From CAWFNW01 sp963817405 (GTDB lineage Bacteria; Actinomycetota; Coriobacteriia; Anaerosomatales; Anaerosomataceae): 64,000 bases of DNA. Each line of letters opens with the position of its first letter. Position 1 is the first letter of the stretch. Below, piece by piece: positions 1 to 8,092 of this stretch. A program made the translations under genes and the position numbers. The stretch spans positions 310,001 to 374,000 of the forward strand of contig CAWFNW010000002.1 of NCBI GenBank assembly GCA_963817405.1, in the 5' to 3' direction. Below the pieces are notes generated by a model that was given only the letters and a program-made list of their open reading frames with translations, ran no database searches and had not been told where the DNA came from.

Positions 1-782
1 ATGGCGATCCCCGCAGGGTGCAGGACGGTTGCGGTCGTGATGATGATGAAGCACGCGATGACGTTCGCGGCGATAGCACCGGCGATGACGTCCCAGCGAG
101 CGAGCGCCCACTCTTTGACGGTCGTCCCCTTGTCCACGATGTTGCTCTGTACGAGGAACTGCATCCACGGTGCGATGGTCGTGCCGGTGAGCCCGATGGC
201 AAGTGCGATGTACGCCTGCGTCGGCACGACGGAGGGCACGACGAAGCTCTTTCCCACCTCGGCCCAGTCGGGACCGGCGAGGAACGCGGCGACGACGTAG
301 GCGATGAACACCGAGGAGAGCAGGAGCAGCACCTTCTCCACGCGCCGATACGAGCCGCGCACGACAAGGGCCCACACCACGAAGGCCGCAATCGGGACGG
401 AGACATACTTGGAGACGCCGAAGAGCTGCATCGCCGCGGCGATACCGGCGAACTCGGCGATCGTGGTGGCGGCGCTGCTGGTCAGGAGCAGCACCATCGC
501 CACGAAGGTGGGACGAAGGCCGAAGCGCTCGCGGATGAGCGCCGCGAAGCCCTTGCCGGTGACGGCGCCCATGCGTCCCGCCATCTCCTGCACGATCGCG
601 AACGACGGCGTCATGAGCAGCATGAGCCAGAGCATCTTGTACCCGTAGTTGGCTCCGGCGACCGAGTACGTCGAGATACCGCCCGAGTCGTTCCCGGCGG
701 ACGCGGCGATGACCCCGGGACCGATGACGGCCAAGAGCGCGAAGAGCGGCGCGCGCCGCTTCGTGGCGGTCGTGGACGGCAA
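1..782 (-). CDS. NRAMP-related divalent metal transporter, probably Mg2+ (partial, C-terminus outside window)
   Basis: The first 260 residues of an SLC11/NRAMP-type membrane transporter are visible; the gene runs off the left edge. TM1 carries GPGVIAASAGNDSGG, where classical NRAMPs have D-P-G-N. TM6 carries TTIAPWMQF, where Mn2+/Fe2+ NRAMPs have M-P-H. Loss of the TM6 methionine and the altered TM1 motif are the marks of the NRMT branch, whose characterised member from Eggerthella lenta moves Mg2+. The start is a TTG two codons after the in-frame stop of the upstream MgtE-like gene, so translation is probably coupled. Its place behind an M-box leader supports Mg2+ as substrate. Family placement is firm; the substrate is inferred. 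Confidence 0.85.
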   Translation of the reverse strand, partial: MPSTTATKRRAPLFALLAVIGPGVIAASAGNDSGGISTYSVAGANYGYKMLWLMLLMTPSFAIVQEMAGRMGAVTGKGFAALIRERFGLRPTFVAMVLLLTSSAATTIAEFAGIAAAMQLFGVSKYVSVPIAAFVVWALVVRGSYRRVEKVLLLLSSVFIAYVVAAFLAGPDWAEVGKSFVVPSVVPTQAYIALAIGLTGTTIAPWMQFLVQSNIVDKGTTVKEWALARWDVIAGAIAANVIACFIIITTATVLHPAGIA

Positions 783-785
783 CGG

Positions 786-2660
786 CTAGCCTCGTGCCGC
801 GAGTACGGAGCCGACCCAGAGCGCACCGGCCCCGAAGGCCAGGCCCACGTAGATGAGCGTGCCGAGCGCCATCGCCGCGAGCGAGAGCGCCGTGCCCGAG
901 ACACGCTTCCCTGCTTCACTCCTGTTGAGCGCGACGTGGCCGAGAAGAGCGCCCACGACCACCGTCAGGAGTGTGGCGAGCGCGGTCACCGCGGCGAACG
1001 GCTCGGCGTAGGTCATCGCGCCGCCGTACGCGAGGAAGACGATCGCGTAGGCGAGGAGCCCCGTCACGGCGGCAGTCGCCAGGCCGATCATGGCTTCGCG
1101 CAGCAGCCGCCGGCGAAGCGGTGGGCGCTCGTCCTCGTCCTCGCCCTCGATGAGCTCCGCGAGCGTGCGCGAAGACAGCTCCTCGGCGGAGCGGAGGAGT
1201 ACCGGGAGCAGCACCAACGACAACGCAGCGAAGGCGAGACCGAGCGCGAGGGGCGCATCGGCGTTCCGAGCGATCACGTCGGAAAGCGACGTACTGAGCG
1301 CGAGGAAGGCGAGGAAGGCGATGACCCACACGAGGAGCCATGCGTAGCGCCGCACCAGCCACCACCACGTGCTCGCGAGCGGACCGGCCTCGTGCGCCGA
1401 CCCCGTCGCGAGTGCGAGGTCTTCGGCGGACTCCTCCTCCATGACGTCGAGGGCATCGTCGACGGTGACGATACCGAGGAGCTTGTTCGTCTCGTCCACG
1501 ACGGGGACGGCCAAGAGGTCGTACTTGCTCATCGTCTCCGCGACGTCTTCCTGGTCGTCGTCGGGGTTGACGGTGAACACGTCGCGCTCGGCGATGTCGG
1601 AGACGAGCGTGCCGGGCTGCGCGACCACGAGGTCGCGGAGCGAGATGACGCCGTCCAGTCGCCGCTCCTCGTCCACGACGTAGATGTAGTAGATGGTCTC
1701 GCTCTCGGTGGTCTCGCTCCGGATGTGCTCGATGACCTGCTCGACCGTCATCTCCTCGGTCACCGTCGTCACCTCCGGCGTCATGATGCCGCCGGCGGTC
1801 TTCTCCCGGTAGCCGAGGAGGGAGCGGACGGTGCTCGCTTCCTGCACGCCCATGAGGCGCAGGAGGGCCTCGGCCTTGTCGTAGGGAAGGTCGCCGATGA
1901 TGTCGGCCGCGTCGTCCGGGTCCATCATCTCGAGGATGTCGGACGCGCGCTGGCTGCCGAGGTCGTCGATGACGTCGGCCTGCAGCTCGTCTTCGAGTTC
2001 CGCGACGGTGAGGGCCGCCTGCGTGTTGTCGAGGTGCTCGAAGACCGCGGCGCGCTGCGCGGGCGAGAGCTGCTCGAGAACATCGGCAACGTCGGCCGGG
2101 TGGAGCTCGTGGAGGCGCTTGTGCGTGACCGAGAGCTGGACGTGGCTGAGGTCGCGATCCAGGAGGTCCATGTAGTTCCACGCGATGAGGTTCTCGGAAA
2201 GCTCGCGCCCGAAGAGCTTTGCGGCGGTTGAGGCGACGCGTTCGAGTGCCGGAGACAGGCCCCGGAGGATGCCGCGGACGCCGACTTCCGCGCCGAGCAG
2301 ACGGAGCTGGTTCTTCGACTCGGAGAGCTTGAGGTCGTTCACGCGGACGACCTTCATGCCCTGCGTGTCGACGATCTGCTTGTCGAGCAGGTCGCGCGAC
2401 AAGAGCACCTCGTCCGGCTGCAGGTAGCTGAAGCGCAGCTCGGGGCGCGCGACCGTGAGCGTCACCTGGTCGTCGTCGATCGAGGCGACGAACTTGCGCC
2501 ACGACAGCATGAACGGGGTCTTGTCCGGACCGACGAAGGCGAGCGACGTCACGCGAGGGAAGACCTCGCGGGTGGCGATTGCCACGTCATGGATCGTGCC
2601 GATGGTCTCGCCGGCCGCGTCGATAACCGGCTTGCCCAGCATGCGGGTCAAGTAGAACAC
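786..2660 (-). CDS. PRC-barrel / MgtE N-terminal / CBS-pair membrane protein
   Basis: The protein has 624 residues from a GTG start preceded by GGGGAGGAG at good spacing; an upstream ATG at 2699 lacks such a site. In order: a PRC-barrel-like region (to about residue 160), a helical MgtE-N superhelix with repeats such as LHPADVADVLEQL and MDPDDAADIIGDL, a CBS pair (about residues 270-400, TAGGIMTPEVTTV), then about five hydrophobic segments separated by an acidic linker. The N-terminal half is the Mg2+-sensing part of MgtE channels. I could not find the conserved pore motifs of MgtE in the membrane half, so channel activity is uncertain. It is the first gene behind the M-box and is coupled to the NRAMP-type gene, so it may act as a Mg2+ sensor or partner for that transporter. 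Confidence 0.85.
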   Translation of the reverse strand: MFYLTRMLGKPVIDAAGETIGTIHDVAIATREVFPRVTSLAFVGPDKTPFMLSWRKFVASIDDDQVTLTVARPELRFSYLQPDEVLLSRDLLDKQIVDTQGMKVVRVNDLKLSESKNQLRLLGAEVGVRGILRGLSPALERVASTAAKLFGRELSENLIAWNYMDLLDRDLSHVQLSVTHKRLHELHPADVADVLEQLSPAQRAAVFEHLDNTQAALTVAELEDELQADVIDDLGSQRASDILEMMDPDDAADIIGDLPYDKAEALLRLMGVQEASTVRSLLGYREKTAGGIMTPEVTTVTEEMTVEQVIEHIRSETTESETIYYIYVVDEERRLDGVISLRDLVVAQPGTLVSDIAERDVFTVNPDDDQEDVAETMSKYDLLAVPVVDETNKLLGIVTVDDALDVMEEESAEDLALATGSAHEAGPLASTWWWLVRRYAWLLVWVIAFLAFLALSTSLSDVIARNADAPLALGLAFAALSLVLLPVLLRSAEELSSRTLAELIEGEDEDERPPLRRRLLREAMIGLATAAVTGLLAYAIVFLAYGGAMTYAEPFAAVTALATLLTVVVGALLGHVALNRSEAGKRVSGTALSLAAMALGTLIYVGLAFGAGALWVGSVLAARG

Positions 2661-2796
2661 GCCTGGCTCCTCCCCTCGGGGACGTACCCGAAGGTTCATT
2701 TCGGGTCCCGCCCCCGAAACGATGGGAGCCGGGACCTACGGACTAAGTGGGTGCACCGAGGTCCTCTTCTGACGGCAATAGGTCCGACAACGAATA

Positions 2797-2827
2797 CGAC
2801 CCCTCCGTCCTGAGGGACGAGGGGTCG
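2797..2827 (-). terminator. strong hairpin in the M-box leader, candidate expression-platform terminator
   Basis: Arms at 2797-2810 and 2815-2827 pair almost perfectly (one bulge) around a 4-base loop. In the minus direction the hairpin is followed by TATTCGTTGT, not a clean T run. It lies between the M-box aptamer and the MgtE-like gene, where a Mg2+-controlled terminator would be expected. A second hairpin (2834-2868) sits between it and the aptamer. Confidence 0.5.
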
Positions 2828-2899
2828 GGTAGGGCGAGGCCGTATGGCGGTCGCTTGTCGCCTCGCCACGCATGAAGCCGTGCGAGACGTCCCTTCCCT

Positions 2900-3092
2900 C
2901 GTCTGTGGTTTGAGCACTGTTCGACGTAGGGCGCACGGCGGTCGTTTCTGCCGAGCGGCGGGAACTGCCCGCCCACGCGTCCCAGCCACGTTAGCCTTCG
3001 CCTTAAGCCGGCGAGGGCTGTTATACCCATTGGCGTCTCTCGACATTTCCGGGCAGTGGCCTGTGTTCGAACAGGAGCCGCACCGAACGGAA
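2900..3092 (-). ncRNA. M-box (ykoK) magnesium riboswitch
   Basis: Reading the minus strand, 3048-3025 gives AAATGTCGAGAGACGCCAAT followed by GGGT, the invariant core of the ykoK/M-box leader. Upstream, 3088-3074 reads TTCGGTGCGGCTCCT, matching the 5' consensus GGTGAGGCTCCT. Downstream, 2920-2907 reads ACAGTGCTCAAACC, matching the 3' ACAGTGCTAAAG element. All three blocks are in the right order and spacing. A TTGACA at 3113-3108 could be a -35 element. M-boxes sense Mg2+ and switch expression of Mg2+ transporters. The next genes on this strand are the MgtE-like protein and the NRMT-type transporter, which fits. The exact ends are approximate. The rest of 2661-3198 holds only the two leader hairpins and no gene. 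Confidence 0.92.
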
Positions 3093-3198
3093 CGGAGCCT
3101 GATTCGTTGTCAACGCCTGCCAGCGCAGGCACGCCCGATTGTAGCCGCCGAGCAGCGGGGATGCAACGCACGGACGCGACCGTGCGACGGCGCGGGCG

Positions 3199-4089
3199 CT
3201 AGCGGGTCAGGCGTGCAGCCAGCCACGCGTTCGCCAGTTCGGCCCAACCTTCTCCGCGCTCTTTGCGAGTGGCGATGACGTTGTCTCGCCGAGCGGCCTC
3301 TGCAACCACGCGGTCATCGTCGAGGGCGTTGCGCACCAGGACGCCAAGCGCGACGGCGTCGGCCATCGCGACGTCGGTCGCGGAGTCTCCGATGGCAAGC
3401 GCGTCCTCGCGCACCAGGCCCCGGCGGGCGAGCACCTCATCGATCGCGCGCGCCTTGGTGGCGCCCTTCGGCACGAGGTGGTACGCGTGGACTTCGCTCA
3501 CGTTGACGAGCGTGTTGTGCGGCGCACGCACGATGCCGTTGTCGATGAGCATGACGGGGAGTTCGAGCGCGTCAAGCGCCGCCCGGGCCTCCGCGAGATC
3601 GATGTTGCCCCGAAGGACGTGTGTCGCCTCGCGGTCAAGGTGCCACGGGGTGTGTTCTTCGATACGCCCGGGGAAGTGGCGGCCGAGCTCCTCGAGCGCC
3701 CCGGAGCGGACGATCGCGTCGAAGGGGGTCTCGCCCGGGAGCAGCGCGTCTTCAGGCCAGTCGCCCAAGAAGTAGGTGGGCGGCTCGTACAGGTCGTGCA
3801 CGACGACAGTCCCGAGCTCGGCGATGAAGGCCCGCCAGCCGAGGACTCGGCTGAGTTCCATGCACTGGAGACGGTTCCTGCCCGTTGTGACGACGGCGGC
3901 GAGCCCCGCGCGGTTGACCGCCACGACCGCCTCGGCGGTTGCGACCGAGGGCGCACCGTGGGCATCGCCCAGGAGCAGCCCGCCGGGCGCGAAGAGCGTG
4001 CCGTCGAGGTCGGTGAAGAGCACGCTCGCCCGGGCGAGAGTCCCGGGAACGTCGAGCCCTTCGTCGAGGTAGGGTATGCGGTGTGGCAC
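3199..4089 (-). CDS. HAD-superfamily hydrolase (Cof/sucrose-phosphatase-like)
   Basis: The protein has 296 residues. Motif I is FTDLDGTLF (nucleophile and acid Asp), motif II is VVTTGRN, and motif IV is AIGDSATDVAMADA with the preceding conserved K. The cap insert between motifs II and III is of the C2 type seen in Cof-like and sucrose- or mannosylglycerate-phosphate phosphatases. The GTG at 4089 is chosen because GGAAGGAGCT lies 6 bases upstream; a longer frame to 4149 has no such site. It should dephosphorylate a small sugar or nucleotide phosphate in the cytoplasm, but the substrate cannot be read from the sequence. It stands alone between the M-box leader and the polyphosphate genes. Confidence 0.85.
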   Translation of the reverse strand: MPHRIPYLDEGLDVPGTLARASVLFTDLDGTLFAPGGLLLGDAHGAPSVATAEAVVAVNRAGLAAVVTTGRNRLQCMELSRVLGWRAFIAELGTVVVHDLYEPPTYFLGDWPEDALLPGETPFDAIVRSGALEELGRHFPGRIEEHTPWHLDREATHVLRGNIDLAEARAALDALELPVMLIDNGIVRAPHNTLVNVSEVHAYHLVPKGATKARAIDEVLARRGLVREDALAIGDSATDVAMADAVALGVLVRNALDDDRVVAEAARRDNVIATRKERGEGWAELANAWLAARLTR

Positions 4090-4174
4090 CGGAGCTCCTT
4101 CCGAAGCGGTCGCACCCATTGTAGGGGTAGCGGCGACGCCAGTCGGCACTGCGCCCCCAACGGGGCGCTCGTCG

Positions 4175-4180
4175 TATACT
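4175..4180 (+). promoter_or_regulatory. -10 element TATACT upstream of the CHAD gene
   Basis: TATACT lies 72 bases before the ATG of the CHAD gene and is conspicuous in such GC-rich DNA. No good -35 hexamer is visible at 16-18 bases spacing. Confidence 0.4.
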
Positions 4181-4251
4181 CCTCACAGGCCGGACGACTC
4201 GGTCCGCCGGTCGGTCGGGTTGCCGTTTGAGACGGAAGCGGGTTTCGCGGG

Positions 4252-5358
4252 ATGAAGAGCAAGTTCGCCATCGACGGCGTCGGCGCAGCAACACCCCTCG
4301 GCGAGGCTGCGCCTGCGCTGCTGCTCGCCAAGGCGGAGCCGCTCTTCGCGCTCGAAGAGGCGGCGCGCGGGGGTGCGGACGCCGACGCGGTCCATGACAT
4401 GCGGGTCGCGTCGCGACGGCTTCGCGAGGCGATGCGGTTGCTCGCGCCGCTCTATCCGGGTCGCGAGTTCTCTCGGTGGTATCGCCGCATCCGGAAAGTG
4501 ACGCGTGCGCTCGGTCCGGTACGCGACTCAGACGTCTTCATCGAGGAGTTCTCGCGCTTGGCGCCCGAGTTCGGCGAGGGCGGCCGCCGAGCGGTGGCGT
4601 TCTTCGTCGGGCACCGGATGGGCCAGCGCGAGCACGAGCTCGAGGTGCTCAACGGGCAGCTCGCGGCACTCGATCTGGAGAGGAACCGTGCGTCGCTCGA
4701 CGCGCTCGCGCACGCGGTCGCCGGCACGCCGGATGCGGCGCGGCCCTTCGCGGACTTCGCGCACGCGGCGGTCGCCGAGCGAGCGTCAGCGGTGTTTGGC
4801 GCGCAGCCAGAGGCGCTCGACGAGCGCAACATCGCCGAGCAGCACGCGCTCCGGATCGACTACAAGCGGCTTCGTTATGCGGTCGAGGCGTTCGCGCCGT
4901 GCTACGAGGAGGACTTCGACGCGCTGCATGCAACGCTCGTGGCGTTCCAGGACGCGCTTGGCACCATGCACGATTTGCATGTCTTCCTGGACTTGGTACG
5001 CGACCCGGACCGTGCGGTGGCTGCGGGTCGCGCGGGAGTCAGCGCTCTTGACCGTGCCGAGGTTGAGCAGGTGCTCGGCACGCACGCCCATGAGGCGTTC
5101 GAGGGCTTCGCGGCACTCGCGGTGGAGCATCCCGCAGAGCGCCTGATCCCGAGCCTCCTGTTGCCGCTCGCCCGCGGACCCGTTCGCGCCCGCGTCGCGG
5201 ACGCAGCGGCACGAGCACCGGTGACGCTCACGCTCGACGACGAGATCGTCGTCCCGTCACCGGTCGAGATCGGTGCCGAGCCGTGGGCCGAGGGGTGGGA
5301 GTCCTCGGGACTCGGGCTAGATCGCCTTGTGCCGCCCGAGGAGCCGGTCGAGGGCTGA
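4252..5358 (+). CDS. CHAD domain protein
   Basis: The protein has 368 residues. The signature HDMRVASRRLREA (from residue 48) and a second block RIDYKRLRYAVEAF identify the helical CHAD domain, which is rich in conserved His, Arg and Lys and binds polyphosphate. Only CHAD is present; the CYTH domain that is often fused to it is encoded separately at 5932-6408. The gene opens a set with CYTH, Ppx, PPK2 and PPK1, which supports a role on polyphosphate granules or in polyphosphate handling. Its 3' end overlaps the convergent HTH/coiled-coil gene by 42 bases. The domain call is secure; the precise function is inferred. Confidence 0.88.
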   Translation: MKSKFAIDGVGAATPLGEAAPALLLAKAEPLFALEEAARGGADADAVHDMRVASRRLREAMRLLAPLYPGREFSRWYRRIRKVTRALGPVRDSDVFIEEFSRLAPEFGEGGRRAVAFFVGHRMGQREHELEVLNGQLAALDLERNRASLDALAHAVAGTPDAARPFADFAHAAVAERASAVFGAQPEALDERNIAEQHALRIDYKRLRYAVEAFAPCYEEDFDALHATLVAFQDALGTMHDLHVFLDLVRDPDRAVAAGRAGVSALDRAEVEQVLGTHAHEAFEGFAALAVEHPAERLIPSLLLPLARGPVRARVADAAARAPVTLTLDDEIVVPSPVEIGAEPWAEGWESSGLGLDRLVPPEEPVEG

Positions 5359-5796
5359 CAGCGCTTTCAGGCGTTCGATGCGGGTCCGCTGTGCCTCCAG
5401 CTCGGCCGCGAGCTTCTCTGCGCGCTCGCGCTCGATCTCGAGCGCCTTCTGCTGTTCCTGAGCAACCGCACGCGCCCACGCTACCTGCGCGAGCAGGTTG
5501 GTGCGGTCGGCTTCCAGGCGCGAGATGCGCGCGATCGCCGTGGTCTCCTCGTCGGCGGGCGGCTCCGCCTCCTTCGCGCGTCGAAGCGCCTTGAGATCCT
5601 CCGCCGTGAAGAGGAAGCGGCCGTCACCTTTGCCGCCCGCCCGCTTCGGTGCCACGGTCCCGGCGGCGACCTGCCCGCGGATCCACTTCGCGCCGACGCC
5701 CAGGTCGGCAGCCACCTGTTTGATGCCGAGCGCACTGGCCGCGTTGGGCTTCCCGGCTGGCGCCTTCACGTTCGCGCTCGTCCGTCGCTTCGCCAC
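5317..5796 (-). CDS. small HTH plus coiled-coil protein
   Basis: The protein has 159 residues from a GTG at 5796 with AGGGG upstream. A basic start is followed by a MerR/Xis-like helix-turn-helix segment (IKQVAADLGVGAKWIRGQV) and a short wing-like GRFLFTAEDLKAL. A long Glu/Arg/Gln-rich coiled coil (about residues 75-145) comes next. It looks like a DNA-binding or nucleoid-associated protein that dimerises through the coil. The gene lies inside the polyphosphate set and diverges from the CYTH gene. An inverted repeat, GTACCG (5875-5880) and CGGTAC (5894-5899), in the shared upstream region could be its operator. The function is inferred from architecture only. Confidence 0.65.
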   Translation of the reverse strand: MAKRRTSANVKAPAGKPNAASALGIKQVAADLGVGAKWIRGQVAAGTVAPKRAGGKGDGRFLFTAEDLKALRRAKEAEPPADEETTAIARISRLEADRTNLLAQVAWARAVAQEQQKALEIERERAEKLAAELEAQRTRIERLKALSALDRLLGRHKAI

Positions 5797-5931
5797 GTGG
5801 AGGCCCCTTCGCCGTCGCTGCCGAGGTACGTGCGCGGGGTGCGGAAGACACCTGCGCGCACTACCGAGTGTACCGTACCGCTGGCGGCTGGTGCGGTACA
5901 GTGAGGCGAGGGTCCCATGAGAGGAGCCATC

Positions 5932-6408
5932 GTGGAGATCGAACGGAAGTTCCTGGTCACCGACCTGCCCGAGGGGCACGGATCGGCGCCGTCGGCCCAC
6001 CTGCGTCAGGGATACCTGCTGGTCGCGCCGCGGGGATCGGCTCGTCTCCGGGACGCAGACGGGAATCGCACGCTGACGGTGAAGTCGGGCTCCGGCCTCG
6101 TCCGCTCAGAGCACGAGATCGCGATCACGCACGACCAGTTCGAGGCGCTCTGGCCCGCGACCGCGGGCCGACGGCTCGAGAAGCGCCGGTACCGACTGCC
6201 GGTCGGGGACCTCGCCTTCGAAATCGACGTCTTCGAGGGAGACCTGAGCGGGCTCGTGCTGGTCGAAGTGGAGTTCGAGAGCGAGGCCGAGGCCTCGGCG
6301 TTCGTGCCGCCGGCCTGGTTCGGCACTGAAGTCACCGACGATCCCGCATACACCAACGCATCGCTCGCAACGCGCGGCCGTGCACTCGGCGAGGCGGCGA
6401 TGCGGTGA
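5932..6408 (+). CDS. CYTH domain triphosphatase-like protein
   Basis: The protein has 158 residues and starts with the diagnostic EIERKFLV. The GTG at 5932 follows GAGAGGAG and puts this motif at the very N-terminus, as usual in the family. Alternating charged residues on the strands (for example ARLRDADGNRTLTVKSG and EKRRYRLPVGDLAFEIDVFEG) are the tunnel residues that bind metal and triphosphate. CYTH enzymes hydrolyse inorganic triphosphate, thiamine triphosphate or polyphosphate chain ends, or make cAMP. Here the neighbours point to short-chain polyphosphate or triphosphate. Its stop overlaps the GTG of the ppx gene by 4 bases (GTGA). Confidence 0.9.
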   Translation: MEIERKFLVTDLPEGHGSAPSAHLRQGYLLVAPRGSARLRDADGNRTLTVKSGSGLVRSEHEIAITHDQFEALWPATAGRRLEKRRYRLPVGDLAFEIDVFEGDLSGLVLVEVEFESEAEASAFVPPAWFGTEVTDDPAYTNASLATRGRALGEAAMR

Positions 6409-7931
6409 GGATCGCCGCGATCGACATCGGCAGCAACTCGATCCGCTGCACCATCGTGGACGTCGCGGAGGATGGGCGCCGCACGACCCTCGACGAGGAG
6501 AAGGCGTACGTGCGGCTCGGCCGGGGCGTTGCGTACACGGGACGGCTCGACGATGCGGCCATGGACGAGGCGACCGCCGCCCTCGATCGCGTGCTGCAGA
6601 TCGCGCGCGGACAGGGCGTCACCTTGGTGCGCGCGGTGGCGACAGCCGCCGTCCGCACCGCATCCAACGGTCCTGAGTTCGTCGAGCGCCTGCGCACTGA
6701 GATCGGTTTGGAGGTCGAGGTGATCTCGAGCGAGCACGAGGGACGGCTCTCGCTCCTGAGTGCTCTCGACGGGCTGGCGCTCGACGGCAGCATCACCGTG
6801 GTGGACATCGGCGGCGGCTCGGTGGAGATCGTGCGCGCGCTCGGGCGCGTGATCGCCAAAGTCGCGTCGGTCCCCCTCGGCGCGGTCGTCCTGTCCGACC
6901 GCTTCGGGAACGCAGACCCGATGCCGAAGGCCGATGCGCGCCGGCTCAAAGCCTACGTTCGGGACACGCTCGCCAGTGCGCTCGACGCCGCCGACCCGCC
7001 GTCCGAGGTCATGGTGGGGTCCGGCGGCACCGTCACCACGCTTGCCGCGATCATCGCTGCCGAGCGCGACCCGGCGCCCGTGAACGTCCACGGCTTCGTG
7101 ATCACCCGAGAGGACCTGGGGGCTCTGCGTGCGCGCCTCGTTGCGAGCACGGCCCGGGAGCGGGAGGCGATGCGCGGGATGTCGGCGAGTCGTGTGGACC
7201 TCATCGTTGCGGGTGCCGTTGTGCTCGACGAGGCCGTGCGAGCGCTCGGGGCTCCGTCGGTGCTGGTCAACGCGCGGGGAATGCGTGCGGGTATCGTGAT
7301 CGAGGCGATCGAGCGCGAGCGCGGCGCGGGGACGCCCGTCGAGCGCATGGCCGCGGCCCGCGAGTTCGCGCAGTCCTGCAAAGCCGACGCCGCGCACGCC
7401 GAACAGGTCCGCCGCCTCGCCCTCAAGCTCTTCGATGCGCTTGCGGAACCCTTGGGCATCGACGTGGAACAGCGCCCGATGCTCGAGGCCGCCGCGATCC
7501 TCCACGACGTCGGCTACACGATCTCGTACGAGGGCCACAACAAACACAGCTACCAGCTGATCACGCACGCCGACCTTCCCGGCTTCACGGCCGCCGAGCG
7601 CCAGGTCATCGCTGCGGTCGCTCGCTATCATCGGGGCAGTGTGCCGAAGTCCCGCCACGAGGCGATGCAGGGCCTGAGCGAGAGCCAGGCAGCGACGGTG
7701 GGCGTGCTTGCGTCGCTGTTGCGGGTCGCGGACGGCCTCGATCGTTCGCAGGCGCAGCGGGTGGATGAGGTGACTGCGGAGGTGAGTGCCGCCGGAGTGT
7801 GCCTGCGGATCACCGGTGAGCTGCCCCTGGACGCAGAGATCTACGGTGCCCTGCACAAGGCCGACCTGCTCGAGCAGGTATTCGGCGTGCCGGTCTCGGT
7901 GACGGGCCCGGGGACTCGGCAGCCCGTCTAG
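6405..7931 (+). CDS. ppx: exopolyphosphatase / guanosine pentaphosphatase (Ppx/GppA) with HD domain
   Basis: The protein has 508 residues. The ASKHA-type phosphate motif AAIDIGSNSIRCTIVD opens it, and VVDIGGGSVEIV is the second phosphate loop. From about residue 330 a C-terminal HD-like domain follows with AAILHDVGY and a run of conserved His (YEGHNKHSYQLI, ARYHRG). This is the long two-module Ppx/GppA form. It should hydrolyse terminal phosphate from polyphosphate and possibly pppGpp. It is translationally coupled to the CYTH gene, and its stop overlaps the small convergent Cys gene. PPK1 and PPK2 lie just beyond, so synthesis and breakdown are encoded together. Confidence 0.93.
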   Translation: MRIAAIDIGSNSIRCTIVDVAEDGRRTTLDEEKAYVRLGRGVAYTGRLDDAAMDEATAALDRVLQIARGQGVTLVRAVATAAVRTASNGPEFVERLRTEIGLEVEVISSEHEGRLSLLSALDGLALDGSITVVDIGGGSVEIVRALGRVIAKVASVPLGAVVLSDRFGNADPMPKADARRLKAYVRDTLASALDAADPPSEVMVGSGGTVTTLAAIIAAERDPAPVNVHGFVITREDLGALRARLVASTAREREAMRGMSASRVDLIVAGAVVLDEAVRALGAPSVLVNARGMRAGIVIEAIERERGAGTPVERMAAAREFAQSCKADAAHAEQVRRLALKLFDALAEPLGIDVEQRPMLEAAAILHDVGYTISYEGHNKHSYQLITHADLPGFTAAERQVIAAVARYHRGSVPKSRHEAMQGLSESQAATVGVLASLLRVADGLDRSQAQRVDEVTAEVSAAGVCLRITGELPLDAEIYGALHKADLLEQVFGVPVSVTGPGTRQPV

Positions 7932-8077
7932 CGCGGGTCGTAGCTCCCGCACGTTGTGTCTTTGGCAGACCGCGGCTTCTTGTGATGGCGGCAGTAGCCG
8001 CCCTTCTTGTCGGGGTCGAAGTTCTTACAGCTGCCGCAGAGGGTCTGCTTCTTCTTGCCGGACTTCTTCTTGCCCAT
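7928..8077 (-). CDS. 49-residue Cys/Lys-rich small protein
   Basis: A short frame starts with ATG at 8077 after GGAGGGCTGC. The product starts with a Lys-rich stretch (MGKKKSGKKK) and has Cys at 14, 17, 29 and 43, the first pair as CGSC followed by KNFDPDKKGGYCRHHK. Four Cys plus two His suggest a small metal-binding knuckle. It overlaps the end of ppx by 4 bases on the opposite strand and follows PPK2 at a distance of 15 bases, so it could be the last gene of a PPK1-PPK2 operon. I do not recognise a named family. Confidence 0.7.
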   Translation of the reverse strand: MGKKKSGKKKQTLCGSCKNFDPDKKGGYCRHHKKPRSAKDTTCGSYDPR

Positions 8078-8092
8078 GCAGCCCTCCGTTCC

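Noticed and set aside
18..2231. Long plus-strand open frame (737 codons) opposite the MgtE-like gene
   Set aside because: It is the antisense shadow of a GC-rich gene: Arg/Glu/Asp/His-rich with no domain, while the minus strand gives clear MgtE and CBS motifs and an M-box leader.
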